Below, piece by piece: positions 10,572 to 19,821 of a DNA stretch of 49,903 nucleotides. A model generated the notes under the pieces. It was not told the origin of the DNA, made no database searches, and was given only the letters and a program-made list of their open reading frames with translations. The position numbers and the translations under genes are program-made. This stretch comes from Solirubrobacterales bacterium 70-9 (GTDB lineage Bacteria > Pseudomonadota > Alphaproteobacteria > Acetobacterales > Acetobacteraceae), in NCBI GenBank assembly GCA_903970625.1, contig CAJCJG010000249.1, forward strand, positions 1 through 49,903, given 5' to 3'. Within the stretch, counting starts at the first letter, position 1. Each line of letters starts with the position of its first letter.

Positions 10572-11447
10572 ATGTCCGTCAAACACCCCATCATCGCCAT
10601 CACCGGCTCCTCCGGCGCCGGCACGACGACCGTGATGAGCACATTCACGCAAATCTTTCGCCGCGAGAATGTCAGCGCGGCGGTCGTCGAAGGCGATTCG
10701 TTCCACCGCTACGACCGCTTTGAAATGCGCGCGCGGATGGAGGAGGAGGCCAAAGGCGGCAACCAGCATTTCAGCCATTTCGGCCCGCAGACCAATCTGT
10801 TCGAGGAACTGGAGAGCCTGTTTCGCGGCTACGGCGCCACGGGCACCGGCCGAATCCGCAAATACCTGCACGACGACGAAGAAGCCGCGCCCTACGGCCA
10901 AAAGCCCGGCACGTTCACGCCGTGGGAAGACGTGCCGCCCGGCACCGATCTGCTATTCTACGAAGGGCTGCACGGTGGCGTGAAGACGGATACGGTCGAT
11001 GTTGCGCGCCACGTCGATCTGCTGATCGGCGTCGTGCCGATCATCAATCTCGAATGGATTCAGAAACTGCATCGCGACAAGGCCACGCGCGGCCACTCGC
11101 ACGAAGCCATCGTGGACACGATCCTGCGCCGGATGCCCGACTACGTGAACTATATCTGCCCGCAGTTTTCCGAATCGCACGTCAATTTCCAGCGCGTGCC
11201 GACGGTGGACACATCCAATCCCTTCGTTTCGCGCGACATCCCGAATGCCGACGAAAGTATGCTGGTCATCCGCTTCCGCAATCCAAAGGGCATCGACTTT
11301 CCGTATCTGCTGTCGATGCTCAAAGACAGTTTCATGTCGCGCGCCAACACGGTGGTGTGCCCCGGCGGCAAGATGGCGCTGGCGATGCAACTGATCTTCA
11401 CGCCGATGATCTGGCAATTGATGGACCGCAAGAAGCGCGCGTTCTGA
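10572..11447 (+). CDS. cbbP: Phosphoribulokinase
   Basis: 291 residues, typical of the proteobacterial (class I, octameric) enzyme. Phosphorylates ribulose 5-phosphate to RuBP with ATP. P-loop GSSGAGTTT at 12-20; YEGLHGG near residue 134 is the conserved active-site stretch. It starts 13 bases after cbbF and is the last gene of the operon. It stops one base from the end of the convergent hydrolase gene. The operon contains only cbbLSXFP; transketolase, aldolase and the other cycle genes must lie elsewhere. Confidence 0.97.
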   Translation: MSVKHPIIAITGSSGAGTTTVMSTFTQIFRRENVSAAVVEGDSFHRYDRFEMRARMEEEAKGGNQHFSHFGPQTNLFEELESLFRGYGATGTGRIRKYLHDDEEAAPYGQKPGTFTPWEDVPPGTDLLFYEGLHGGVKTDTVDVARHVDLLIGVVPIINLEWIQKLHRDKATRGHSHEAIVDTILRRMPDYVNYICPQFSESHVNFQRVPTVDTSNPFVSRDIPNADESMLVIRFRNPKGIDFPYLLSMLKDSFMSRANTVVCPGGKMALAMQLIFTPMIWQLMDRKKRAF

Positions 11448-11448
11448 T

Positions 11449-12372
11449 CTACCCCGCCAAAAACGCGGCCACCGGCGCCAGTGACCGCGCCGGCGCCTCC
11501 TCCATCGGCACATGGCCGAGATCAGGCAGCGCGATCAGCCGTGCGTCGGGAATGTCCTTCAAATAGTCCTGCGCGTTGGTGAAAGGAATCATCGCGTCGC
11601 GCTCGCCCCACAGCAGCAAGGTCGGTGCCTTGATCTTGCGCAACATCGGTTCAGGCGGCTGCAACATCACCTGTTCCATGCGCGCGATCATCGCCGCGCG
11701 CACCCCCGGCGCCAGCATCATGTCGCGATAGCGGGCCAACAGATCGTCGGTGAGCGCCTGCGGGTTCGCGTAGGCCGGTGCCAGGTTCATTTTCACCATT
11801 GCCGTCGGCAACGTGTAAGGGAGCAGCTTCACCAACGCCGGCACATCTGGCTTCTTGCCGTATTCGAAGCCAGGACTGGCGAATCCGTCCGGCGACACCA
11901 GCACAAGTTTGCTGACTCGGTCGGGATGGTCCGCCGCGAACATCCAGGCAATCTTGCCGCCCATCGAATTGCCGATCAGCGACGCCCGCGCCACGCCCAG
12001 CCTGTCCATCAGCGCGGCCAGCACCGCCATCCCGCGCGCATCGGAATAGTTGCCCGTCGGGTCCGGCCCGGTCAGGCCGAATCCCGGCTGGTCATAGCGA
12101 ATCACACGATATTTTGTGGCAAGCTCCTTCGCCCACGGCTCCCAAGTGTGCAGGCTGGAGCCGAACCCGTGCAACAGCACCACAACCGGCGCATCGCGCG
12201 GCCCGGTGTCGCGGACATGCAGCCGCACGCCGGCCACGTCCAGAAACTCCGAGGGCGCATCGGCATATTTCGCATCAAGCTCCGCCATCGACTTGTCCGG
12301 CGTGTAGAGCCAAACCGCCGCGCCGACCAAAACGAAGGCTGCAATCGCCAGAGTCCAAAAAAGCACTTTCAC
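11449..12372 (-). CDS. Membrane-anchored alpha/beta hydrolase
   Basis: 307 residues. An N-terminal hydrophobic helix (about 3-23) probably anchors it in the inner membrane, facing the periplasm. The alpha/beta-hydrolase core follows: oxyanion motif LLHGFGSS at 66-73, nucleophile Ser136 in GNSMGG, an acid near WGERDAM, and His in DLGHVPME near the C-terminus. The substrate cannot be told. Its ATG overlaps the stop of the BciB-like gene by four bases (ATGA), so the two are co-translated; this raises the possibility of a role with pigments or other hydrophobic substrates, but that is inference. Confidence 0.88.
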   Translation of the reverse strand: MKVLFWTLAIAAFVLVGAAVWLYTPDKSMAELDAKYADAPSEFLDVAGVRLHVRDTGPRDAPVVVLLHGFGSSLHTWEPWAKELATKYRVIRYDQPGFGLTGPDPTGNYSDARGMAVLAALMDRLGVARASLIGNSMGGKIAWMFAADHPDRVSKLVLVSPDGFASPGFEYGKKPDVPALVKLLPYTLPTAMVKMNLAPAYANPQALTDDLLARYRDMMLAPGVRAAMIARMEQVMLQPPEPMLRKIKAPTLLLWGERDAMIPFTNAQDYLKDIPDARLIALPDLGHVPMEEAPARSLAPVAAFLAG

Positions 12373-13595
12373 GGCGTCTCGCCATCGCGCGGCAGAATCC
12401 CGTACGGCTTCACCAGCGCCCAGACATGCGCAGGCACCATGTTGCGCAGCCGCTTCGGGTACGCCCGCCGCAGATGCAGCACCGTCTCCACCGCCTTCAT
12501 CTCCACCCGCGCCCGCGCGAATTCCAACCCGCGCGGCCCGATGCGCGGCATCAGCCAGCCCATCAACGGCCGCAGCCAGTTCGGCATACCGCGCAGCGGC
12601 AATCCGCCAGCCGCGCGCTCGACGTTCTTCAGGAATCCGGAGACCGGACCTTTACGTTTGCCCGCACTACCCAACTCGGACACGCGCACCTCGTCGCCCA
12701 AAAGAGCCAAAAGTTCCTCGCCGCGCGCATTGCGCACCAGCAGCCATTGCTCGCCCTGGCCGGCCATGTAGCCCACGGTGATGTCCGCCAGCACGTTCGT
12801 GTAATCGACGCAGGTGCGGCACGTCATCGGAAAGAAATCCGGCGGCAGCTTCGAAATCGGCAGTTGCAGGAATGGGATCTCTTTGACGCGCCCGTCGGCA
12901 AATCGCAGCTCCACATGATAGTCGGCGCGAAATTCCAGATAGGTGATCGTGTCCGGATCGTCCGCCAGCAGCGCCAGGAATTGGTGAAAATTCTCCGTCG
13001 TCGTGTTGTCGGAACACGGTGTCCCGATCACGTATAGCCGCTCAAACCCGAGTTCCCGCTCCAGCGCCCGCAGCGCATAGACCTGACACGGAATCCCGAT
13101 CACCGCGAGCCGTTTGAAGCCCCGCGCCCGCGCCGGCTCCAGCAGCGCCAGCAGCGGTGCGTATCCCATCCGCATGCCCCGGCACTGCGCCATGCCGGCC
13201 GCTTCCGTCACCAGCACCGGCACCGGCCGCCACTTGTCGTCCGGGTCCGGCGCCATCGTCAGCACGGCATCGACTGCGCCGGTTTGCAGCAGGCGTTCGC
13301 CGATGCGTGTTGCAATCCCCGTCCATTGCGCCCCCGCGCGCGGCGCCGTCAGCGATGCCCGCACCATGCGGCGAAACGGCCCGAAGAACTGTTCGTCGAT
13401 CCGCGCCGGGTCGCGCGCGCGTCCATGCACCAGCGTTTCCAGCAACGGATAGTCCGGCTTGATAAACTGGCAAGCGTGGCCACAACGTTTCGGGTTGTCA
13501 CTGCGCGAGATGCCGCAATCGGTGCAGAGCCCACGCGGCATCGCTGCGCGCACCGGCGGCGCCCACACCGCATCCATTCGTCCGTCGCCGTCCAC
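12369..13595 (-). CDS. bciB: BciB-like divinyl chlorophyllide 8-vinyl reductase (FrhB family)
   Basis: 408 residues in the F420-hydrogenase/dehydrogenase beta-subunit family. The sequence follows cyanobacterial BciB (Slr1923) along its length as I recall it: an N-terminal cysteine set (Cys24, Cys27, Cys38, Cys42), GAQWTGI, GTPCSDNTT, a CRTCVDYTN cysteine pair and GYMAGQGEQWLLVRN. BciB uses reduced ferredoxin, [4Fe-4S] clusters and FAD to reduce the C8-vinyl group in (bacterio)chlorophyll synthesis; plant HCAR is a relative. No other bch gene is visible, so a different FrhB-family reductase remains possible. It forms a two-gene operon with the hydrolase downstream. Confidence 0.72.
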   Translation of the reverse strand: MDGDGRMDAVWAPPVRAAMPRGLCTDCGISRSDNPKRCGHACQFIKPDYPLLETLVHGRARDPARIDEQFFGPFRRMVRASLTAPRAGAQWTGIATRIGERLLQTGAVDAVLTMAPDPDDKWRPVPVLVTEAAGMAQCRGMRMGYAPLLALLEPARARGFKRLAVIGIPCQVYALRALERELGFERLYVIGTPCSDNTTTENFHQFLALLADDPDTITYLEFRADYHVELRFADGRVKEIPFLQLPISKLPPDFFPMTCRTCVDYTNVLADITVGYMAGQGEQWLLVRNARGEELLALLGDEVRVSELGSAGKRKGPVSGFLKNVERAAGGLPLRGMPNWLRPLMGWLMPRIGPRGLEFARARVEMKAVETVLHLRRAYPKRLRNMVPAHVWALVKPYGILPRDGETP

Positions 13596-13652
13596 CCGCC
13601 GCCTCCGCCCCGCTCGGTGCGGACAATTCAGCGTCCGCGCGTTTCGCGCAAG

Positions 13653-14819
13653 CTAGGCGCTCTGCACCCGATGGACGTCGTGAACGACGATTCCCGTCCG
13701 GCCCACCTGCATTTCCAGCCAGTTCTTGTGCGCCAGCGTCCGCTTGGTGTCCTCGTAGCCGCTTGCCCAATGTTCGCGCATCGAGGTTGCCGAGAACTCG
13801 TAGTCCTTGGCCTGCCCCTCGTACGCCTTTTGCTGGTAGATCAGATGCAGAATGTTGATCGCCGGCAGATCGGCCAGTTCCGCCTTCAGCTTGCGCTCGT
13901 CGTCGCTCAGCCGGTCCTCCGGAACCTTGTCCAGCAACTGCCGCACGCGGGACTTCCAGCCTTGCAGATGCTTGAACATGTCGGTGTTGTAGCGCGTGCG
14001 CGACGAATAGGTGATGTCCTTCTGCCGGCTCAGCACCGATTCCATATCGCGCGGCAGCGGGCCTTGCGCGTTGAACAGATCAACCTGAAACACCAGCGTG
14101 TTCTTGCCGTCGTCCTTTTCCAGCAGGAACTGCAATGGGGTGTTGGAAACGAGGCCCCCGTCCCAAAAGTAGTCCGTCCCGATCCGCACCATTGGCAGCG
14201 ACGGCGGCAGCGCGCCGCTGGCCATGATATGCTCGGGACGGATAGGTCCGTCGGCATTGTCGAAATAGATGAAGTTACCGGAGGTCACGCTGACCGCGCC
14301 GACGGCGAACCGCACCGCCTTGTCGTTGATCAGCGAGAAATCGACCAGTTCCTCCAGCGTCGTTTTCAGCGGCGCGGTGTCGTAGTAGCTGGTGGCGGTC
14401 GCGGCGCCGGTGGCGCTCAGATACGGGTTGAGCTTGTTCGGCGTGAAAAATCCGGGCTGCCCTTGCAGAATCGTCATCAGCGAACTGAACGAATTGCGCG
14501 CCCGCCGAAACACGTCGCCGTCCAGCGGCAGTGTCGGAAAATGCCGATCGGTGATCCGCTCCCAGAAGGTCCGCAGTTTTTCCAGCCGCTTGTCGCGCGA
14601 ATTGCCGGCGATGATGGAGGCGTTGATCGCGCCGATGGACACCCCCGTCACCCAGTCCGGCTCGATGTCCGCTTCGTGCAGTGCTTCGTACACGCCGGCC
14701 TGATAGGCGCCGAGCGCCCCACCGCCCTGGAAGATCAGCGCGATGCGCTGGCAGCCGGGCGGTCGTTTGCCGTGCGGCGATCGCGGCTCGGCCTGAAACA
14801 CACTCATCGGCTGATCCAT
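13653..14819 (-). CDS. Patatin-like phospholipase with DUF3734 C-terminus
   Basis: About 388 residues from the ATG at 14819 (an in-frame ATG at 14834 and a TTG at 14852 are alternatives). Patatin fold: oxyanion loop GGGALG at 32-37, nucleophile Ser61 in GVSIG, and the catalytic Asp in DGG near residue 218. The C-terminal third matches the DUF3734 extension found in many proteobacterial patatins. Family members hydrolyse acyl esters. In Rhizobiales such genes accompany 3-hydroxybutyrate and acetoacetate genes; here the divergent neighbour is acetoacetate decarboxylase, so a link to ketone or PHB turnover is plausible. Confidence 0.9.
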   Translation of the reverse strand: MDQPMSVFQAEPRSPHGKRPPGCQRIALIFQGGGALGAYQAGVYEALHEADIEPDWVTGVSIGAINASIIAGNSRDKRLEKLRTFWERITDRHFPTLPLDGDVFRRARNSFSSLMTILQGQPGFFTPNKLNPYLSATGAATATSYYDTAPLKTTLEELVDFSLINDKAVRFAVGAVSVTSGNFIYFDNADGPIRPEHIMASGALPPSLPMVRIGTDYFWDGGLVSNTPLQFLLEKDDGKNTLVFQVDLFNAQGPLPRDMESVLSRQKDITYSSRTRYNTDMFKHLQGWKSRVRQLLDKVPEDRLSDDERKLKAELADLPAINILHLIYQQKAYEGQAKDYEFSATSMREHWASGYEDTKRTLAHKNWLEMQVGRTGIVVHDVHRVQSA

Positions 14820-14967
14820 TGTCCTGGTCCACATTTCAATTGCGTGACGCAAATCGACCGGCTCGATTGTTCAAGACACGATCATATCCTGTTTGCTGCA
14901 ATGCGGTATAGTGTCCTGAACAGGTCGGCTCTGTCCATCGCCGCCCCTTTTCGCAAGGAGATCGCGC

Positions 14968-15714
14968 ATGCACGTCGAAGACATTTTGAACCTGCCCTCG
15001 ATGCCTCTCGCCGGGCCCAGCTATCCGAAGGGGCCATACCGTTTCATCGATCGCGAATATCTGATTATCACTTACGAAACCGATCCTGAAATCGTGCGCG
15101 CACAACTGCCCGAACCGTTGGAGCCGGTCGAACGGCCGCTGATCGCCTACGAGTTCATCAACATGCCGGACAGTTCCGGCTTCGGCAGTTACAGTGAGTC
15201 GGGCGTCGCCATTCCCGCCCGCTTTCGCGGCGAGGACGTGACGTTCGTCTCCCAAATGTATCTGAACGACGACCCGCCGAACGCCGCCGGCCGCGAAATT
15301 TGGGGCTTTCCGAAGAAATACGCCCATCCCAAGCTGGAAGTGGTGAAGGACACGCTGACCGGGACGCTCGAATATGCCGGCCAACTCGTCGTGATGGGCA
15401 GCATGGGCTACAAGCACACGGCGATGGAAGGCGGGCACGAGCGGGCGGCGGCCGGCCTGGGCAAGACGCAGGTGACGCTCAAAATCATCCCTGGCGTCGA
15501 TGGCAAGCTGCAAGTGTGCGAACTGTGCGCGTTCAGCCTGACGGAGATCACCGTCAAGGGCGCCTGGAGCGGCCCCGCCCGGCTGCATCTTGTGCCGCAC
15601 GTCAACGCGCCGGTGGCGGACATGCCCGTCCGCCGCATCGTCGGCGCGCAACACTTCATCGCCGACCTGACGCTGCCGTTCGGCCGGGTGATCCACGATT
15701 ATCTGGCGAAGTAG
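14968..15714 (+). CDS. adc: Acetoacetate decarboxylase
   Basis: 248 residues, the family's usual length. Converts acetoacetate to acetone and CO2. The Schiff-base lysine lies in EIWGFPKKYAHP (Lys116, with Lys117 as the pKa-perturbing neighbour), preceded by the conserved REI. AAGGAG lies 6-11 bases before the ATG, a good ribosome-binding site. It is divergent from the patatin-like gene across about 150 bases, suggesting a shared control region. A 3-hydroxybutyrate dehydrogenase, often found beside this pair, is not in the window. Some proteins of this family act on other beta-keto acids. Confidence 0.93.
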   Translation: MHVEDILNLPSMPLAGPSYPKGPYRFIDREYLIITYETDPEIVRAQLPEPLEPVERPLIAYEFINMPDSSGFGSYSESGVAIPARFRGEDVTFVSQMYLNDDPPNAAGREIWGFPKKYAHPKLEVVKDTLTGTLEYAGQLVVMGSMGYKHTAMEGGHERAAAGLGKTQVTLKIIPGVDGKLQVCELCAFSLTEITVKGAWSGPARLHLVPHVNAPVADMPVRRIVGAQHFIADLTLPFGRVIHDYLAK

Positions 15715-15721
15715 CCCTTGT

Positions 15722-15803
15722 CGTCATTCCGGCGAAGGCCGGAATCCAGAGCCGCGCTCGGACTTTCGCGAGGCCCTGGACCCCGGCCTTCGCCGGGGTG
15801 ACG
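15722..15803. repeat. REP-like paired palindrome, copy 2
   Basis: Palindromes ATTCCGGC...GCCGGAAT (15726-15745) and ACCCCGGC...GCCGGGGT (15780-15799) enclose GGACTTTCGCG. Read on the minus strand this is the same unit as 75-182, shortened in the middle. It sits in the convergent gap between adc and tamB and may act as a bidirectional transcription stop or mRNA-stabilising hairpin. Confidence 0.85.
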
Positions 15804-15813
15804 GGGCGAAGCG

Positions 15814-18800
15814 TCAATAATCGAACTGATACGTCAGCCCGATCCCGCTGCCGTTGGATTGCTGGGTCGTGGCGGCGCCGGTGGCGGAGGTGTCGCCGCC
15901 GGTGCCGGCCGTGGCCTCCAGCTTCAGGCGCCTGGTAATATCCACTTGCACTGTCGCCTGCGTGCCGCTGCCGCCCGTCGCCTGCTTGGCGCCGACGAAG
16001 ATGCCGGGTGCCACGTAGCGGCCGGCCTCCACCGTCGCGCCGTTGCCGCTGCTGCCGCCGCCGACCGTCAGCCGGTCCAGCCCGAGGCTCTGGCGGATGC
16101 TGGCCAGCGGGTCGAATCCGCCGCTCACGCCCGTCAGTTGCCCCAGCGCCACCGCCGCCTGCGCCAATTGCACCGCGCTCAGCGTGCTGGCGCTCTGGTG
16201 GAACAGCAACTGCGCCAGCACCTCGTCCTGCGGCAGTTCCGGGGTGGAACTCAGCACGATTTTCGGGGCACTCGCATAGCCGGTGATCGTCAGTGTCGCG
16301 GTGATGCTGCCGTTGGTGCTGGTCGCGACCAGATTGAGCGCCGGGTCCAGCCCGCCCCCGCCGTCGAACCCGATGTCGCCGCTGGTGAAGGTCAGCGTCT
16401 GTCCGGCAATCGAGACCTCGCCGCGCCGGAGCGAGAACCGGCCCGACGGCACCGGCGCCCCCGCCGTGCCGGCCACCGTGATCCGCCCCTGCAACTCCAC
16501 ATCCAGCCCGCGTCCCCGGATGAACACCTGTCCCGGCGCCTGCACCGCCACGTTCAGGCCGATGTCCCGGCCCGGCCCGCTCGGCGAAGCCGGCAGCATC
16601 CGACCCGCGCGGCGCACGTTCAGGACCGCGACCTTGGCGGGCAGCCGCTCCGGCACGTTGATGTCGGCCCGGCCGACATCAACGGTGCCGCTGACGGCGA
16701 GTGCCCCCAGCAACTCGCCGCGCACCGCCAGATCGAGGTCGAATTGCGCCGTCAGCAGGTCCGAGGTCAGCGGCCGGGCGTTCTTGCCGGTGATCGTCAC
16801 ATCGACCGGCATCGCCCCGCCCAGCCCGACGGTGCCACCGACGTTGATGGTCCCGCCCTTGGTATGCCCGGCGAAGCGGCCGATGCGCACCGTGTCCCCG
16901 TCCGCCTCGACCAGCGCGTCGATGCCGGAGATGCGGAACCCCTGGGCGATGTCCTGCACGTCCCCATCCGCCAGCCGCAACGTGCCGCGCCCGAGCGGGG
17001 CCGTGGGGGTGCCGGTCATCGTGGCGTCCAGCGTGACCTGCCCGCGCGCGCGCCGCCCCGCGCCGGCCAGCAGCGCGTCCAGCACGGCGAGGTCCAGTCC
17101 GCCGGTGGCCCGCAGGTTCATCGCGCCGTCCGGGCTCAGCGGGGCCGTCCCGGCAAGGCTCACGGTGTTGGCCTTGCCGGCGGACGCCCGCGCGCTCAGC
17201 GTCGCCACCCCGCCGGCCAATGTCGCGTCGGCGACGACCGTGGCGGCCGGCATCGCGGCAGCGGGCCCATCCCGGCCCCGCAACCCGGCCACCGACACAT
17301 GCAGCCGCCCGGCCGGACGGGCCATTGCGCCCGACAGTTTGGCGTCGGCCTCCAGCGTGCCGGCCAGATGCGTCTGCGGCATGACGATTCGCACCAGATC
17401 GAGCGGGAGGCCGCGCAACGTGGCCGTCACATCCAGTGTCGGCGCCACCCGCGCGGTCACGTCCAGCACCCCGTCGCGCAAGCCCAGCCGCGTCCGATCC
17501 AGCGTCACCCCGTCGCCGAACGCCACCCGGGTGGGCGCGAGCAGCCGCAGCGCCTCGCCTTTCCAGTCCGCTTGCAGCGCCGATATCGCGACGGTCTTGC
17601 CCATCGCATCGAGCCGTGCGGTGGCGGTGGCCGCAACCGGCGCGTCGCCCACGCCCGTCACATTCGTCCGCACTTTCAACGCCAACCCCGTCGCCGGCCC
17701 GCTGGCGTCAATCCATGCACTGCCGCCGAAGCCGGAGACATTAATGCCCGTAAGGTCCACGCTGCCGTCGATGGTCGGTGCGCTCAGCGGCGCCCGCGCC
17801 CGCACATCCAGCGTCGCAGCCGCCACCGACGCGATGCCGGCCAACCCCGCGTTCCTGGCCGTGGCCCTCAATCGAACCTCCGGCCCCTCGGACGTCAGGT
17901 CGGCGCTGACCGACCCGGCCAGCTTTTGGCCCACGACCGGCGAAAGATCGGCCAGCCGGTCCATCCGCAGCGAAAATTTCCCCGCCGGCAGGTCGCCGCC
18001 CGGCGAAACCGTCACAGCGCCGTCGGCATGAAAGCTTTTCCAGTCGGCGCGCGCGATCCTAAACGACACCCCGCCATCGGCAGGCCGATCCGCCGCCACG
18101 TCCAGCGCCACCGGCGCCCCGTCGAACGCCCCCTCGGCGGCAATGGTCCCGGCGGGTGCATCGGGCAGGCCGTGGGCGGCGATGGTCAGTTTGAGCGGCT
18201 CGCTGGGCACGCCCGCGGCGGTCATGGTGCCGCCGAGGTCGGCTTCGACGGAGAGGTCGGTCGGCGGCCCATGCACCCGTCCGGTCCCCTGCGCGCTGCC
18301 CTGGATCGAGGGCGCCAGGACCGACAGATCGGGCAGACTGCCCTGCCATGCGACGTCCAAGGCCGGGGACACATCGCCATGCGCCGCGAGCGACACTTTG
18401 GCTCCGTGCAATTGCACGTCGGACAGGGTCAGCACCTCGCCATGCAACGCCCCGCTGGCCGATAGGTGCGCGTCCGGCCCCAAAAGGTTCGGCAGCGGCG
18501 CCGCGCCCCCGGTCACGCCGAGCGTCCCGCTCACCGAAAACGACGGCCCCTCGGCCGGCGTCGCCGCCGTCAGATCGAAGGCCGCCTGACCCTGCACGGC
18601 CGGCGCTCCCAGCGCCGCTAGCGGCGTCAAACTGGGCACCGTCACATGCGCCGTCGCCGACAGCGCCCCGCCTGTCTTGGCCGAGCCGGTGAGCGACAGC
18701 AGCGGGTGCGCCAGCGAGAACGTCACCGGCCGGGCCGGGTCGTCCAGCCGCGCATCGGCCCGCAGCGTCACCGGCGCGGCTGCCAGGAGATCGGGGGCCG

Positions 18801-19821
18801 GGCCGGGCAGCCGCACCCCCTCCGCGCTGGCACTCAGCGACACCGCGCCTAGATCGCCCTCCATGGTCGCCGACAGCCGGCGCAGCGCCGCCCCGCCTGC
18901 CGCCAGTCCGTCGATGCCGAAGCGTCCCTGCGCGCGCGGCCGGGTCCAAGGCCCATGCAGATGCGCCTCCAATGCCACGGCCTGCCACGAGACGTCGGGG
19001 CGGGGCACCATCGCAGGTGCGTGCGCGGTCACATCCAGGTCGGCAACCTTGCCCGGCACATCGACCGTCCCGTTCGCCGACGCGACAAATTTTCCGGCCG
19101 TCAGCGCCAGTTTGGTGGCGACGGCTGCCCACGGTCCGTCAACCGACGCGGTCAACGACAGCGCGCCCAGGTCGGGCAGGCCGGCGAGTTCCGAGAGCAG
19201 CCCGTGCGCTGGCTCCTGCACGGATAGCGTCGCCGACGCGGCGGCCGCATTGGCCTGCCCCTGTAGCCGGTAGGTGCTGTGGCCGTCGGCACCCTGCAAC
19301 GACAGGCTCGCCGAGCCTTTGTCCAGCGAGTCGAGGCTGGCATGCCCTTGCACCGCCAACACGGCGGGCGCGCCCGCGACCGGCGCGGCAACGTCCAGGC
19401 GGTCGACTCGCAACGACTCCACGACCACCCGCACAGGCAACTCAAACGATGAGTCGGTCGTATCGCCGCTGTCCGACTCGGGCAGCCTTGCGACGGAAAC
19501 GACCGCCGCCGAAACCTGGTCGATATGGGCCTCGCCCGAAAACAGCTTTTCGGGCGACCAGTCCAGCGACACGTCCTGCGCCACGAGCCAGACGCCCTTT
19601 GCATCCCGCACGTCCAACCGTGCCACCTGCAACGCATCCGGAAAGCGGCCCGTAAGGCCGCTCAGCGTCACAATGCCGCCAGAAAATCGGGCCGTCGCCC
19701 GCTCGGCCAACCGCTGGCCGGGCGCCGTGTTGAGCGCCGCCACCAGCAGCAGCAGTCCGACCACCGGCACCAGGACAAGAATTGCGGCAATCCGGACCAG
19801 CCAGCGCACGGCGCGGCGCAT
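15814..19821 (-). CDS. tamB: TamB, inner-membrane component of the translocation and assembly module
   Basis: 1335 residues. One N-terminal transmembrane helix (about 8-30, RIAAILVLVPVVGLLLLVAA) is followed by a very long periplasmic beta-rich region made of repeating strand patterns and, from about residue 980, the conserved TamB C-terminal domain (DUF490) ending in a YQFDY-type beta-signal. TamB spans the periplasm as a hydrophobic groove and works with TamA in outer-membrane protein or phospholipid delivery (family knowledge). The composition is Ala/Gly/Asp-rich. Its ATG overlaps the tamA stop by one base. Long open frames on the opposite strand are high-GC shadows. Confidence 0.94.
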   Translation of the reverse strand: MRRAVRWLVRIAAILVLVPVVGLLLLVAALNTAPGQRLAERATARFSGGIVTLSGLTGRFPDALQVARLDVRDAKGVWLVAQDVSLDWSPEKLFSGEAHIDQVSAAVVSVARLPESDSGDTTDSSFELPVRVVVESLRVDRLDVAAPVAGAPAVLAVQGHASLDSLDKGSASLSLQGADGHSTYRLQGQANAAAASATLSVQEPAHGLLSELAGLPDLGALSLTASVDGPWAAVATKLALTAGKFVASANGTVDVPGKVADLDVTAHAPAMVPRPDVSWQAVALEAHLHGPWTRPRAQGRFGIDGLAAGGAALRRLSATMEGDLGAVSLSASAEGVRLPGPAPDLLAAAPVTLRADARLDDPARPVTFSLAHPLLSLTGSAKTGGALSATAHVTVPSLTPLAALGAPAVQGQAAFDLTAATPAEGPSFSVSGTLGVTGGAAPLPNLLGPDAHLSASGALHGEVLTLSDVQLHGAKVSLAAHGDVSPALDVAWQGSLPDLSVLAPSIQGSAQGTGRVHGPPTDLSVEADLGGTMTAAGVPSEPLKLTIAAHGLPDAPAGTIAAEGAFDGAPVALDVAADRPADGGVSFRIARADWKSFHADGAVTVSPGGDLPAGKFSLRMDRLADLSPVVGQKLAGSVSADLTSEGPEVRLRATARNAGLAGIASVAAATLDVRARAPLSAPTIDGSVDLTGINVSGFGGSAWIDASGPATGLALKVRTNVTGVGDAPVAATATARLDAMGKTVAISALQADWKGEALRLLAPTRVAFGDGVTLDRTRLGLRDGVLDVTARVAPTLDVTATLRGLPLDLVRIVMPQTHLAGTLEADAKLSGAMARPAGRLHVSVAGLRGRDGPAAAMPAATVVADATLAGGVATLSARASAGKANTVSLAGTAPLSPDGAMNLRATGGLDLAVLDALLAGAGRRARGQVTLDATMTGTPTAPLGRGTLRLADGDVQDIAQGFRISGIDALVEADGDTVRIGRFAGHTKGGTINVGGTVGLGGAMPVDVTITGKNARPLTSDLLTAQFDLDLAVRGELLGALAVSGTVDVGRADINVPERLPAKVAVLNVRRAGRMLPASPSGPGRDIGLNVAVQAPGQVFIRGRGLDVELQGRITVAGTAGAPVPSGRFSLRRGEVSIAGQTLTFTSGDIGFDGGGGLDPALNLVATSTNGSITATLTITGYASAPKIVLSSTPELPQDEVLAQLLFHQSASTLSAVQLAQAAVALGQLTGVSGGFDPLASIRQSLGLDRLTVGGGSSGNGATVEAGRYVAPGIFVGAKQATGGSGTQATVQVDITRRLKLEATAGTGGDTSATGAATTQQSNGSGIGLTYQFDY

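Noticed and set aside
15859-18465. 868-residue plus-strand frame inside tamB
   Set aside because: Shadow of the Ala/Gly/Asp-rich TamB repeats; no start signal or domain.
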